Shown: positions 1-6,182, counted from the first letter of the stretch. The stretch is 8,226 nucleotides of DNA from Phycisphaerae bacterium (GCA_022866005.1 JALHTV010000196.1:1-8226), one strand, 5' to 3'. The notes: generated by a model not told the origin, from the letters alone. Program-made: numbers and translations.

Positions 1-1782
1 CTGATCGCCGTGGTCAACAGCTACACCGACGTCGTGCCCGGGCACGTGCATCTCGACGCCGTCGGCGACTACGTCAAGCAGCAGGTTCGCCAGGCCGGCG
101 GGACGCCGATCCTGTGTAACACCATCGCCATCTGCGACGGCATCGCGATGGGCCACACCGGCATGAAGTACTCGCTGGCCTCGCGCGAGCTGATCGCCGA
201 CTGCGTCGAGTCCATGATGCAGGCACACATGTTCGACGCCATGATCTGCATCCCCAACTGCGACAAGATCGTGCCGGGCATGCTGATGGCTGCCGCAAGG
301 CTCAACGTGCCGGCGATATTCTGCTCCGGCGGACCGATGGAGGCTGGGAGAGTCTGCGGGCGCGACGTGGACCTGATCGACCAGTTCTACGCCGTCGCCC
401 AGCAGAAGACCGGCAAGCTCTCCGCCCGCCAGGTCGCCCGCTACGAGGCCAACACCTGCCCCACGTGCGGCTCGTGCAGCGGGCTGTTCACCGCCAACAG
501 CATGAACTGCCTGGCCGAGGCCATCGGCATGGCCCTGCCGGGCAACGGGACGTGCCTGGCGACCAGCCCCGTGAGGATGGACCTCTACAAGGCCGCCGCC
601 CAGCGGATCGTGAAGATGGCCCTGGACTGGGCCAAGACCGGCTGCAAGAGCAGCTATGCGCTCCTGCCGCGAAACATCATGACGCGCCAGGCCTTCGACA
701 ACGCGCTGACACTGGACATGGCCATGGGCGGATCGAGCAACACGATCCTGCACCTGCTGGCCATGGCGCACGAGGCGGGGTTGAACTACACGCTGGCGGA
801 CTTCGAGCGGGTGGCCGACCGGGTGCCCAACATCTGCCGCATCGCCCCCTCCTCCACCCCCCAGGGCCGCACCTACCACATCCAGGACCTCCACCGCGCG
901 GGCGGCGTCCACACGGTGCTGGGCCAGCTCTGGTGGGACCGCTCACCCCTGGTCCACACCGACTGCATGACCGTCACCGGGGCCACGCTGATGAAGAACC
1001 TCCAGCACTACTGCCTGCGGAGCAGGAAGCTCTGCCCCGCGGCCAGGCGGATGTATCGACTGGGCTGGCAGGCAACCGGGCGCAGCGTGGCGGAGGTCCG
1101 CGCCATGCTCCGGGGAAAGCGGCCGCGCAAGCTGCCCGTCCGCAATCCTGGCCCCCTGGACGCCACCGACGTCATCCGCCCGCTGGACCGCGCGTTCACG
1201 CAGACCGGCGGGCTGACCGTCCTGTACGGCAACATCGCCCGCAAGGGGGCGATCGTCAAACAGGCCGGGCTGGACCCCAGGATGTACCGCTTCACCGGCC
1301 GGGCGGTCATCTGCGAGAGCCAGGACGACGCCTGCCGCGTGATCCTCGCGGGCCGAATCAAGGCCGGCGACGTGGTGGTCATCCGCAACGAGGGCCCGCG
1401 CGGCGGCCCGGGCATGCAGGAGATGCTCGCCCCCACCAGCTACATCCGCGGCCTGGGCCTGTACGAAAAGTGCTTCCTGATTACCGACGGGCGCTTCAGC
1501 GGCGGGACCAGCGGGCCGGCCATCGGGCACGTCTCGCCCGAGGCGGCCGCCGGCGGTGAGATCGGCCTCCTGCGCGACGGCGACGTCATCGAGATCGACA
1601 TCCCCGCGCGGCGCCTGGACGTGCGCCTCTCGGCCGACGAGCTCGCCCGACGGCGCAGGACCTACAAACCCCACCCACCCCAGATCACCTACGGCGCCCT
1701 GGGCCGCTACGCCGCACATGCCACCTCCGCCGACACCGGCGCGGTCCTGGACTGGCCGGGAAAGACCATCGCGGGGAAGTAA
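1..1782 (+). CDS. ilvD: Dihydroxy-acid dehydratase IlvD, 5'-truncated by window edge
   Basis: IlvD dehydrates 2,3-dihydroxy-isovalerate and 2,3-dihydroxy-3-methylvalerate to the 2-keto acids that precede valine, leucine and isoleucine; it is a cytosolic Fe-S and Mg enzyme. The frame is open from the first base, and the first visible residues (LIAVVNSYTDVVPGHVHL) match an internal part of the family, so roughly 30 N-terminal residues and the true start lie upstream. Seen in order: CDGIAMGH, NCDKIVPGMLMAA (the Lys is the family's carbamylated, metal-binding residue), CPTCGSCSGLFTANSMNC at 457-510, ALPGNGT, MAMGGSSNT, then in the C-terminal domain GGPGMQEML and DGRFSGGTSG (catalytic Ser). The C-terminus is complete (TSADTGAV). 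It has VPGHVHL where [2Fe-2S]-type enzymes carry a Cys in TPCN, so it resembles the E. coli-like [4Fe-4S] type (inference). Edd (6-phosphogluconate dehydratase) is the main alternative, but the motifs and C-terminus favour IlvD. A basic segment at 1009-1167 is poorly conserved. Confidence 0.95.
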   Translation: MIAVVNSYTDVVPGHVHLDAVGDYVKQQVRQAGGTPILCNTIAICDGIAMGHTGMKYSLASRELIADCVESMMQAHMFDAMICIPNCDKIVPGMLMAAARLNVPAIFCSGGPMEAGRVCGRDVDLIDQFYAVAQQKTGKLSARQVARYEANTCPTCGSCSGLFTANSMNCLAEAIGMALPGNGTCLATSPVRMDLYKAAAQRIVKMALDWAKTGCKSSYALLPRNIMTRQAFDNALTLDMAMGGSSNTILHLLAMAHEAGLNYTLADFERVADRVPNICRIAPSSTPQGRTYHIQDLHRAGGVHTVLGQLWWDRSPLVHTDCMTVTGATLMKNLQHYCLRSRKLCPAARRMYRLGWQATGRSVAEVRAMLRGKRPRKLPVRNPGPLDATDVIRPLDRAFTQTGGLTVLYGNIARKGAIVKQAGLDPRMYRFTGRAVICESQDDACRVILAGRIKAGDVVVIRNEGPRGGPGMQEMLAPTSYIRGLGLYEKCFLITDGRFSGGTSGPAIGHVSPEAAAGGEIGLLRDGDVIEIDIPARRLDVRLSADELARRRRTYKPHPPQITYGALGRYAAHATSADTGAVLDWPGKTIAGK

Positions 1783-1788
1783 CCCCGC
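1771..1788 (+). terminator. Hairpin enclosing the ilvD stop codon, possible weak terminator
   Basis: GCGGGG (1771-1776) pairs perfectly with CCCCGC (1783-1788) around a six-base loop, AAGTAA, that contains the TAA stop. The stem is all G-C, so it should be stable in RNA. No run of T follows, so it is not a canonical intrinsic terminator. It could instead protect the mRNA 3' end or be fortuitous. Confidence 0.3.
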
Positions 1789-1915
1789 AGACTGTAGATT
1801 TCGGATTCCGGATATCCCGTCCTAGGCAGAGGTAGTGTGCACCTTTTTGGGCAGCCAATCCCGTGTTAAACTGCCTGTCCGCGGTTCCAAATCGCGCCTT
1901 CTAGGGAGAATTACG

Positions 1916-2431
1916 ATGTTCAAAGCGAAGGACTTACTTCCACTTGCACCCAGGTACCACGCATGGGTGGACGATTTACTCCGTCACCACGAAGGGGGCG
2001 CGCAGGGGGTGGCATCGCTCGGGTTTCCCCGCCTTGGGCAGTTCTTCGCAAAGGAAACCTACGAATCCGCTCGGTTCGTGGTTGTCGATGAGCTCCCACA
2101 GATCCCGTGGGCACAGTTGGGTCTACCCGTACCCGTAGGAATGGAAGGACCATTTACAGGTGTCACCTATCGCAACACCTACTTTCTCGTCCGCTCGGGT
2201 GCGAAAGAGGAATCCGTTCACTGTCACGAGATGGTCCACGTGGTGCAATGGCACATCCTGGGCAATGACCTCTTCCCCCTCCTCTACGCCCTGGAGGTGT
2301 TCAGGAATGAGTACGGGGGGTGTTTCTTCGAGATAGTGGCGCGTCAGTTCCAGCTGGTCTTCGACAAGCGAGAGCAGGTTTTCCCGTGCGAGACCTATGT
2401 GGCGATCACCCTCGGAAAGTACCTCCCCTGA
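1916..2431 (+). CDS. Small HExxH zinc-metallopeptidase-like protein
   Basis: This is a 171-residue protein of unknown function. The ATG at 1916 is chosen because AGGGAG (1903-1908) lies 7 nt before it; an in-frame GTG at 1835 would add 27 residues but has no ribosome-binding site. The central motif HEMVHVVQW starts at residue 104, giving the zincin signature H104-E105-x-x-H108. A possible third zinc ligand is E139 in GGCFFEIVAR, 31 residues later, with a Tyr nearby (NEY, 131-133). HExxHVVQ is also seen in small predicted peptidases such as the DUF4157 type; I do not recognise the exact family. No signal peptide or membrane segment is evident, so it is probably cytosolic. It has no pro-region, so peptidase activity is inferred from the motif alone. 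Codons are more A/T-rich than in flanking genes. It lies 232 nt upstream of the Fic-family gene on the same strand, so co-transcription is possible but not shown. Confidence 0.75.
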   Translation: MFKAKDLLPLAPRYHAWVDDLLRHHEGGAQGVASLGFPRLGQFFAKETYESARFVVVDELPQIPWAQLGLPVPVGMEGPFTGVTYRNTYFLVRSGAKEESVHCHEMVHVVQWHILGNDLFPLLYALEVFRNEYGGCFFEIVARQFQLVFDKREQVFPCETYVAITLGKYLP

Positions 2432-2526
2432 ATTCTCGACAAGATGCTGAAGGGAGAACTGTGATTCCACGAAGAGCAGGTGGGCCGTGCAGCTTGCGTG
2501 CACATACGGTCAATCAGTCCAATCTG

Positions 2527-2542
2527 CCTGCACGCGTGCGGG
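2527..2542. promoter_or_regulatory. Perfect dyad in the gap before the Fic-family gene, possible operator
   Basis: GCACGCGTGC (2530-2539) is a perfect 10-bp palindrome, and symmetry extends to 2527-2542 with one G-T pair. A second small inverted repeat, GTGCA (2487-2491) with TGCAC (2499-2503), lies just upstream. Both are in the 232-nt non-coding gap 2432-2663 before the Fic-family gene, where toxin genes often carry regulator sites. I see no convincing -35/-10 pair and no credible small antitoxin gene in this gap. Assignment as an operator is speculative. Confidence 0.2.
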
Positions 2543-2663
2543 GTGAGCCGAATCGGCAGGGTCAAGCGATTCCGTGTTCAGAACCTTCCACAGAGGGCAA
2601 GAGTTTGCGCACCGCACGCGCCTCGGATAGGGTTATCGATTCGGCTAAGCAGGAACGCGTCCA

Positions 2664-3524
2664 ATGAACAATATCGCCCCGGACCTTGAGGAAGATTACG
2701 AACGGTGGCGAAACCGATTCCCTGACCACCCTGACGCCAATGTCCTCGTGAGCGTCGACGACGTGCTACGTGGGCACTACCTGCTCGTAGACTACTTCCG
2801 CCGAGAGGGGGAACCCATCTCCATCTGCGGACCCCGAGACACCCAGCTACTCCCCTCAGCAGTATACCGCCAAGCGACGGGATACGCAGGAAAGAAAAAA
2901 TGGGATGCGCGGATTGACCAGTGTGCGTCACTGTTCTACGGCATCATCAAAACTCACCCATTTCACGATGGAAACAAGCGCACTGCCTTGTTGATGACCC
3001 TGTTCGGATTGGCGAAGCTACAACGAACGCCCACCGCACCAGAGAAGGAGTTCGAGGAGTTGGCGCTGCGAACCGCAGGGAATCAGCTAGAATACTACAC
3101 TCGATTCAGGGGCAAGGGGCAGGATGCGGATGTCCAGTTTATCGCCGACTTCCTTCGTAGAAACACTCGCGCTGAAGACAGCCGCTACTATGTTGTTACA
3201 TATGCAGATCTCGACAGGGTCCTCAAAAAACACGGATTTCGGCTTGAACGTCCGCATGATAATCTCGTAACGGTTGTGAAGACAGAACAGATCGGGGGGT
3301 TCCTCGGTATTGGCCGAAAAACGCGGGAAAAGAGGATTGTAAGCATAGGGTGTCCGCGGTGGACGGGGCAGATCAACCAGAAGGCACTGAAGAGCGTGCT
3401 AAGGGAGACGGGCCTGACCCCAAAGAGTGGTTATGACTCCCAAGTACTGTTCAAGGACGCCGAACCGCTTGTAGCTCTCATCGACACATATAGAGAGCCT
3501 CTTCGGAGACTGAGAGACAAGTAA
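2664..3524 (+). CDS. Fic/Doc-family protein with a C-terminal extra domain
   Basis: This is a 286-residue protein. The ATG at 2664 follows AGGAA (2651-2655) with an 8-nt spacing. The Fic core spans about residues 25-165 and contains the complete active-site motif HPFHDGNKR at 98-106 followed by TALL. Fic enzymes use this His and the anion-binding loop to transfer AMP or another phosphate-containing group to a target; Doc, which has an xNKR ending, phosphorylates EF-Tu. Here the motif mixes the Fic form (HPFxDGN) with the Doc form (NKR), so AMP transfer versus phosphorylation cannot be decided from sequence. No (S/T)xxxE(G/N) inhibitory helix is seen. Residues 172-286 form a separate domain laid out helix (ADLDRVLKKHGF), strands, then helix (NQKALKSVLRETGLT), reminiscent of HicA but without its GSH catalytic motif; it ends EPLRRLRDK. 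It may be the toxin of a toxin-antitoxin or defence unit, but no Phd- or antitoxin-like partner is visible. Codon use is less GC-rich than in the neighbours. Confidence 0.88.
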   Translation: MNNIAPDLEEDYERWRNRFPDHPDANVLVSVDDVLRGHYLLVDYFRREGEPISICGPRDTQLLPSAVYRQATGYAGKKKWDARIDQCASLFYGIIKTHPFHDGNKRTALLMTLFGLAKLQRTPTAPEKEFEELALRTAGNQLEYYTRFRGKGQDADVQFIADFLRRNTRAEDSRYYVVTYADLDRVLKKHGFRLERPHDNLVTVVKTEQIGGFLGIGRKTREKRIVSIGCPRWTGQINQKALKSVLRETGLTPKSGYDSQVLFKDAEPLVALIDTYREPLRRLRDK

Positions 3525-3530
3525 GAGCGC

Positions 3531-3640
3531 GGGTGCCACGGCTGCGGTGTGTGCAGCCTGCCTACCGGCAGGCAGGCCGTGCGGAGCCCCCGCACTGACC
3601 CATCGCGATTAGCACTGTTGCTAGCGCAGCAGTGGCACCT
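3531..3640. repeat. Nested inverted-repeat element, 110 nt, non-coding
   Basis: The outer arms 3531-3545 and 3626-3640 are inverted repeats matching at 13 of 15 positions (core GGTGCCAC / GTGGCACC). Between and inside them four hairpins follow one another: GGCTGC/GCAGCC (3540-3545 with 3553-3558), the palindrome at 3556-3577, GTGCGG/CCGCAC (3579-3584 with 3590-3595), and a 9-bp stem at 3613-3621/3626-3634 with loop TAGC and one G-T pair. Adjacent stems share bases, so alternative folds exist. No T-tract follows on either strand. The terminal inverted repeats resemble a miniature mobile element or REP-like sequence, though I see no target-site duplication. It lies between the convergent Fic-family gene and the acyltransferase gene, so it could also act as a bidirectional 3'-end structure. 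Confidence 0.6.
3556..3577. repeat. GCCTGCC/GGCAGGC palindrome
   Basis: A 22-nt near-perfect palindrome in which 10 of 11 base pairs are complementary; only 3564 and 3569 mismatch. Taken as a hairpin it has an 8-bp stem (3556-3563 with 3570-3577). From memory, unverified, closely similar CCTGCC/GGCAGG palindromes are scattered in intergenic DNA of some metagenome-derived bacteria. Only one copy occurs in this window, so its being a dispersed repeat is inference. Confidence 0.5.
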
Positions 3641-3670
3641 GGCTGGGGGTCGGGAGCGGGTCGCGGCCGG

Positions 3671-4366
3671 CTAGAGGGCTTTGAGGTCGCTGAGGGTCAT
3701 GGCCCCCGCGGCCGTATGGCCGTTGCTAGCCAGGTGCTCGGCGCGGGCCTGAACGTCATCCATGGCCGCCTGGACCCGCTGCATGAAGGCCCGCGTCTGG
3801 GACTTGTCCAGTCGCGGCGGGACGTCCAGGGGCTTTCCGACCACGAACCACGCGCGAGAGAACAGGAGCGGAAGGTTGATCGGCCGGCCGTGGGGGCCGA
3901 CGGACAGGTACCTCTTGGTCGCGATGCCCATGGGGATGACCGGCATGCGCCCGCGAGAGGCGACCCAGGCCACACCGGGGGAGATCGTCCGCCTCCGCGG
4001 CCCGATGGACCCGTCCACGGGAACGCCCAGGTGGCTGTCCCTGCCGTGCCGGAGCATCTCTCGCAGGGCGGTCCTGCCCCCGTGGCTCCTGCCGCCGTGG
4101 TCCGTGGAGCCGCGAATCGTGTGCCCCCCTAAGTTCCGGATGACCTCGTCAATCAAGGTCCCGTCCTTGCTCCTGGAGACCACGGGAGTGACCTGGGAAC
4201 CGTTGGCGTAGACCGGCAGGAGGAGCATCTCGTGCCAGAAGACGTAGATGGCCCGCCTCTTCATGCGTTGGGGGACCGTGTCGGGATCGTCGAACAGGAA
4301 TCGGAACCGCAGCGTCCGGCCGATCGTGCGGATGATGGCGGTGGCAATGCGGGCCGTGAGGGTCAT
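3671..4366 (-). CDS. DUF374 lysophospholipid acyltransferase-like protein
   Basis: This is a 231-residue protein. Its ATG (4366-4364) follows AAGGAG (4382-4377) with a 10-nt spacing. Members of this LPLAT-like family are thought to acylate lipid substrates at the inner face of the cytoplasmic membrane, and in Gram-negative bacteria they often belong to envelope or lipid A pathways; the substrate here is unknown. Visible landmarks are FWHEMLLLP (residues 43-51, with the acyltransferase-like His45), SRSKDG (64-69), RGSTDHGG (85-92), then VPVDGSIGPRR (115-125) and the run MPVIPMG. The family more usually has TPDGPRGP at the fourth motif; Asp-Gly and Gly-Pro are kept. The N-terminal 25 residues are basic and hydrophobic, consistent with peripheral membrane contact. 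It is separated from the upstream PilT-like gene by 237 nt (4367-4603) holding no recognisable gene; this gap has an A/T-richer patch at about 4484-4535 that might carry a promoter, but I see no clear hexamers. Confidence 0.85.
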   Translation of the reverse strand: MTLTARIATAIIRTIGRTLRFRFLFDDPDTVPQRMKRRAIYVFWHEMLLLPVYANGSQVTPVVSRSKDGTLIDEVIRNLGGHTIRGSTDHGGRSHGGRTALREMLRHGRDSHLGVPVDGSIGPRRRTISPGVAWVASRGRMPVIPMGIATKRYLSVGPHGRPINLPLLFSRAWFVVGKPLDVPPRLDKSQTRAFMQRVQAAMDDVQARAEHLASNGHTAAGAMTLSDLKAL

Positions 4367-4603
4367 TCGCGCTGCACTCCTTCAGGGGGGCTTTCCGCGA
4401 TCCCGTCAGGGCGGTCCGACACGCCTTCCCTGGCCGGTTGACTCGACATCCGCTCGGCCTGGCCTTCCGTGACGCCCGAAGTTGTTAGGCGCCAAGTCCT
4501 AATGGATTCATTATCGGCATTCTCCCCCTCGGCCCATGACAGGGTGGTCAGCTTCCCAGGCTGGGGATGGCCGCGGACAGCTCAGGAGGGCAAAGGTCGG
4601 GGC

Positions 4604-5797
4604 CTACTGGCCGGGGGCCGGCTCGCCCTGGCTGGTGATGTGCTGGAGCTCATCCAGATAGGCCTGGACGTCATCGGCGTAGCGCTCGGCCTCGCGGGCG
4701 TCCACCTTGCCGTCGCGCACCAGCATCGCGAGCGACCTCTCCATGGTGATCATCCGCTCCTCGGGGATGTCCTTGGTGCGGGTCTGGAGCAGCGTGTAGA
4801 TCTGCTCCAGCTTGCGCATGCGGATGAGATTGCTGGCCGCGTAGACGTTGCTGAGGATTTCCATCGCGACCACGCGGCCCTGGCCGTCCTTGCGGGGAAC
4901 GAGCTTCTGGCAGACCACGTAAGCGAGCCCCAGCGAGAGCTGGCTGGAGACCTCGTCCTGGCGGTCGGTGGGGAACATGTCCAGCACGCGCGTGACCGAG
5001 CCGCGGGCATCGCGGGTGTGCAGCGTGGAGAACACCAGGTGGCCGGTCTCGGCGGCGGTCAGCGTCCATGCGGTCGACTCGCGGTCGCGCATCTCCCCGA
5101 CGAAGATCACGTCGGGGTCCTCCCGCAGGCAGTCGCGCAGGCCGCGCTCGAAGCTGGGCACGTCGCGCCCGATCTCGCGCTGCGAGATGATCGCCTGGCG
5201 GCTGTGCAGGCGGTACTCGATGGGGTCTTCCAGCGTGATGATGCGGCAGGCGTCGGTCTGGGCGATGCGGTCGATCAGCGAGGCGATGGTGGTGCTCTTG
5301 CCCGCCCCGGTGATGCCGGTCACCAGCACCAACCCCTGCTGGCGGCGGATGATGTCGCGCCACACCTGATTGGGAAAGCCGATCTGCTCCACCGCCGGCA
5401 CGGTGGCCTCCAGGGCGCGGATGGCGATGGCCGGGCCTTCGCTGTCGCGAAAGCAGTTCACGCGGAACTGCATCGTCTCGGCCATGATGGACAGGTCCAC
5501 CGAGCCGTGCTGGCGGTAGGGTCCTGCCTCGGCCTCGTTCAGCAGGGCCGCGATGAACGCGTCCAGGGCGGGCCTGTCCAGCGGGGCGCCTTTGAGCTTC
5601 TGGAGGTCACCGTCCACGCGGTAGACCGGGGGACAGCCGACCTTCAGGTGCAGGTCGCTCACCCGCATCGAGCCCTGCCGGCGAAAGTAGTCCAGCAGGT
5701 CCTGGAGGCTCAGCGAGCGCCCCTGGCTGTGCTTATAGACCTTGGCGTCCATCGCCTTCTGGGTGGACAGCGTCGTTTCCGGGCCTGGGTCGCTCAT
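4604..5797 (-). CDS. PilT-like type IV pilus retraction ATPase
   Basis: This is a 397-residue hexameric-type secretion ATPase. PilT proteins power retraction of type IV pili from the cytoplasmic side of the inner membrane. The ATG at 5797 is chosen because AGGAA (5808-5804) precedes it by 6 nt; the open frame runs further upstream, but that part is covered by the neighbouring gene. Visible are the N-terminal PAS-like domain signature VSDLHLKVGCPPVYRVDG (46-63), Walker A GITGAGKST (161-169), the Asp box ITLEDPIEY (187-195), Walker B DPDVIFVGEMRD (227-238), the His box AAETGHLVFSTLHT (248-261) and ASNLIR (321-326), matching PilT's AIRNLIR-type motif. It is slightly longer than typical PilT (about 345-370 residues), with extra residues at both ends. 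It overlaps the preceding zinc-ribbon gene by 65 nt, suggesting translational coupling. No pilin, PilB or PilC gene is in the window, so assignment to true pili rather than another PilT-like machine is inferred. Confidence 0.93.
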   Translation of the reverse strand: MSDPGPETTLSTQKAMDAKVYKHSQGRSLSLQDLLDYFRRQGSMRVSDLHLKVGCPPVYRVDGDLQKLKGAPLDRPALDAFIAALLNEAEAGPYRQHGSVDLSIMAETMQFRVNCFRDSEGPAIAIRALEATVPAVEQIGFPNQVWRDIIRRQQGLVLVTGITGAGKSTTIASLIDRIAQTDACRIITLEDPIEYRLHSRQAIISQREIGRDVPSFERGLRDCLREDPDVIFVGEMRDRESTAWTLTAAETGHLVFSTLHTRDARGSVTRVLDMFPTDRQDEVSSQLSLGLAYVVCQKLVPRKDGQGRVVAMEILSNVYAASNLIRMRKLEQIYTLLQTRTKDIPEERMITMERSLAMLVRDGKVDAREAERYADDVQAYLDELQHITSQGEPAPGQ

Positions 5798-6176
5798 CGT
5801 CGGTTCCTGCCTCCCCGCTGACCTGCGGGACGCCCTCCTGGGTACCGAGGGCCTGTTCATGTATCTCATGCACCATCCGCCGGTAGCAATCTTCGCACAT
5901 CCGCTGGCCGGAGGGAAGGTGGTAGACCTTCTGGAAGACCCCCGCGCAGACGTCGCACAGGCCCCGGTCGGCTGGGGGGTACGCCTGGCCGTCCTCACGG
6001 AGGCGGGCTCGGGCGGCCTGCTCGCCGCCCAGGCGGACCTTGGCCTTCCAGGCGGCCAGCCTCAGCAAGGTCCAGGCGACCAGGACAAGCACGATCACCC
6101 CCAGCCCCACCACGGCCAGGCCGATGATCAGGTGCAGGTTCAGGCCGAAGGTAAGGATGTCCACCCACCCCAGCAT
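5733..6176 (-). CDS. One-pass membrane protein with CxxC/CxxC zinc ribbon
   Basis: This is a 147-residue protein I do not recognise. Residues about 13-43 (start LNLHLIIGL) form one strongly hydrophobic transmembrane segment, followed by a basic stretch (WKAKVRLGGEQAARARLR) that predicts a cytoplasmic C-terminal part by the positive-inside rule. C74-x2-C77 (CDVC) and C94-x2-C97 (CEDC) form a four-cysteine zinc-ribbon or rubredoxin-like knuckle, in the span LCDVCAGVFQKVYHLPSG and RMCEDCYRRMV. The last 45 or so residues are polar, acidic and probably disordered, and about 22 of them are encoded in the overlap with the PilT-like gene. The ATG at 6176 is preferred over a GTG at 6185 because GAGGTG lies 6 nt before the ATG. 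It follows serA by 84 nt. The overlap suggests co-translation with the PilT-like ATPase, so it may be a partner or membrane anchor; this is inference. Confidence 0.8.
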   Translation of the reverse strand: MLGWVDILTFGLNLHLIIGLAVVGLGVIVLVLVAWTLLRLAAWKAKVRLGGEQAARARLREDGQAYPPADRGLCDVCAGVFQKVYHLPSGQRMCEDCYRRMVHEIHEQALGTQEGVPQVSGEAGTDDERPRPGNDAVHPEGDGRQGL

Positions 6177-6182
6177 CTGCGC

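Noticed and set aside
943..1719. A 258-codon minus-strand open frame inside ilvD
   Set aside because: Same cause: a GC-rich antisense frame with low-complexity composition against an unmistakable IlvD.
1880..1896. CGCGG-TTCCAAA-TCGCG, resembling a tRNA T-arm and so a possible attachment-site remnant
   Set aside because: The loop-closing pair is G-T, the position after TTC is not a purine, and no D-arm, anticodon arm or matching 5' acceptor strand occurs upstream. It is more likely a chance hairpin.
1835..1915. 27-codon N-terminal extension of the HExxH protein from a GTG
   Set aside because: No Shine-Dalgarno precedes the GTG, while AGGGAG stands 7 nt before the ATG at 1916.
2429..2464. TGA read-through (selenocysteine-like) at the end of the HExxH gene
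   Set aside because: Only ten further codons follow before another TGA. There is no recognisable SECIS-like hairpin and no reason for selenocysteine at the C-terminus.
2320..2689. Two plus-strand open frames of 69 and 115 codons across the gap before the Fic gene, considered as antitoxins
   Set aside because: They overlap the flanking genes out of frame, are Arg/Pro-rich without hydrophobic pattern or domain-like composition, and have no good ribosome-binding site.
1783..3594. CCCCGCA occurring at 1783-1789 and 3588-3594, considered as a direct repeat flanking the insert
   Set aside because: Seven GC-rich bases over this distance are expected by chance, and both copies are parts of local hairpins.
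4469..5821. A 450-codon plus-strand open frame opposite the PilT-like gene
   Set aside because: It is an antisense shadow of high-GC3 coding DNA. Its translation is Ala/Val/Gly/His-rich without motifs, while the opposite strand encodes a clear PilT with all boxes.
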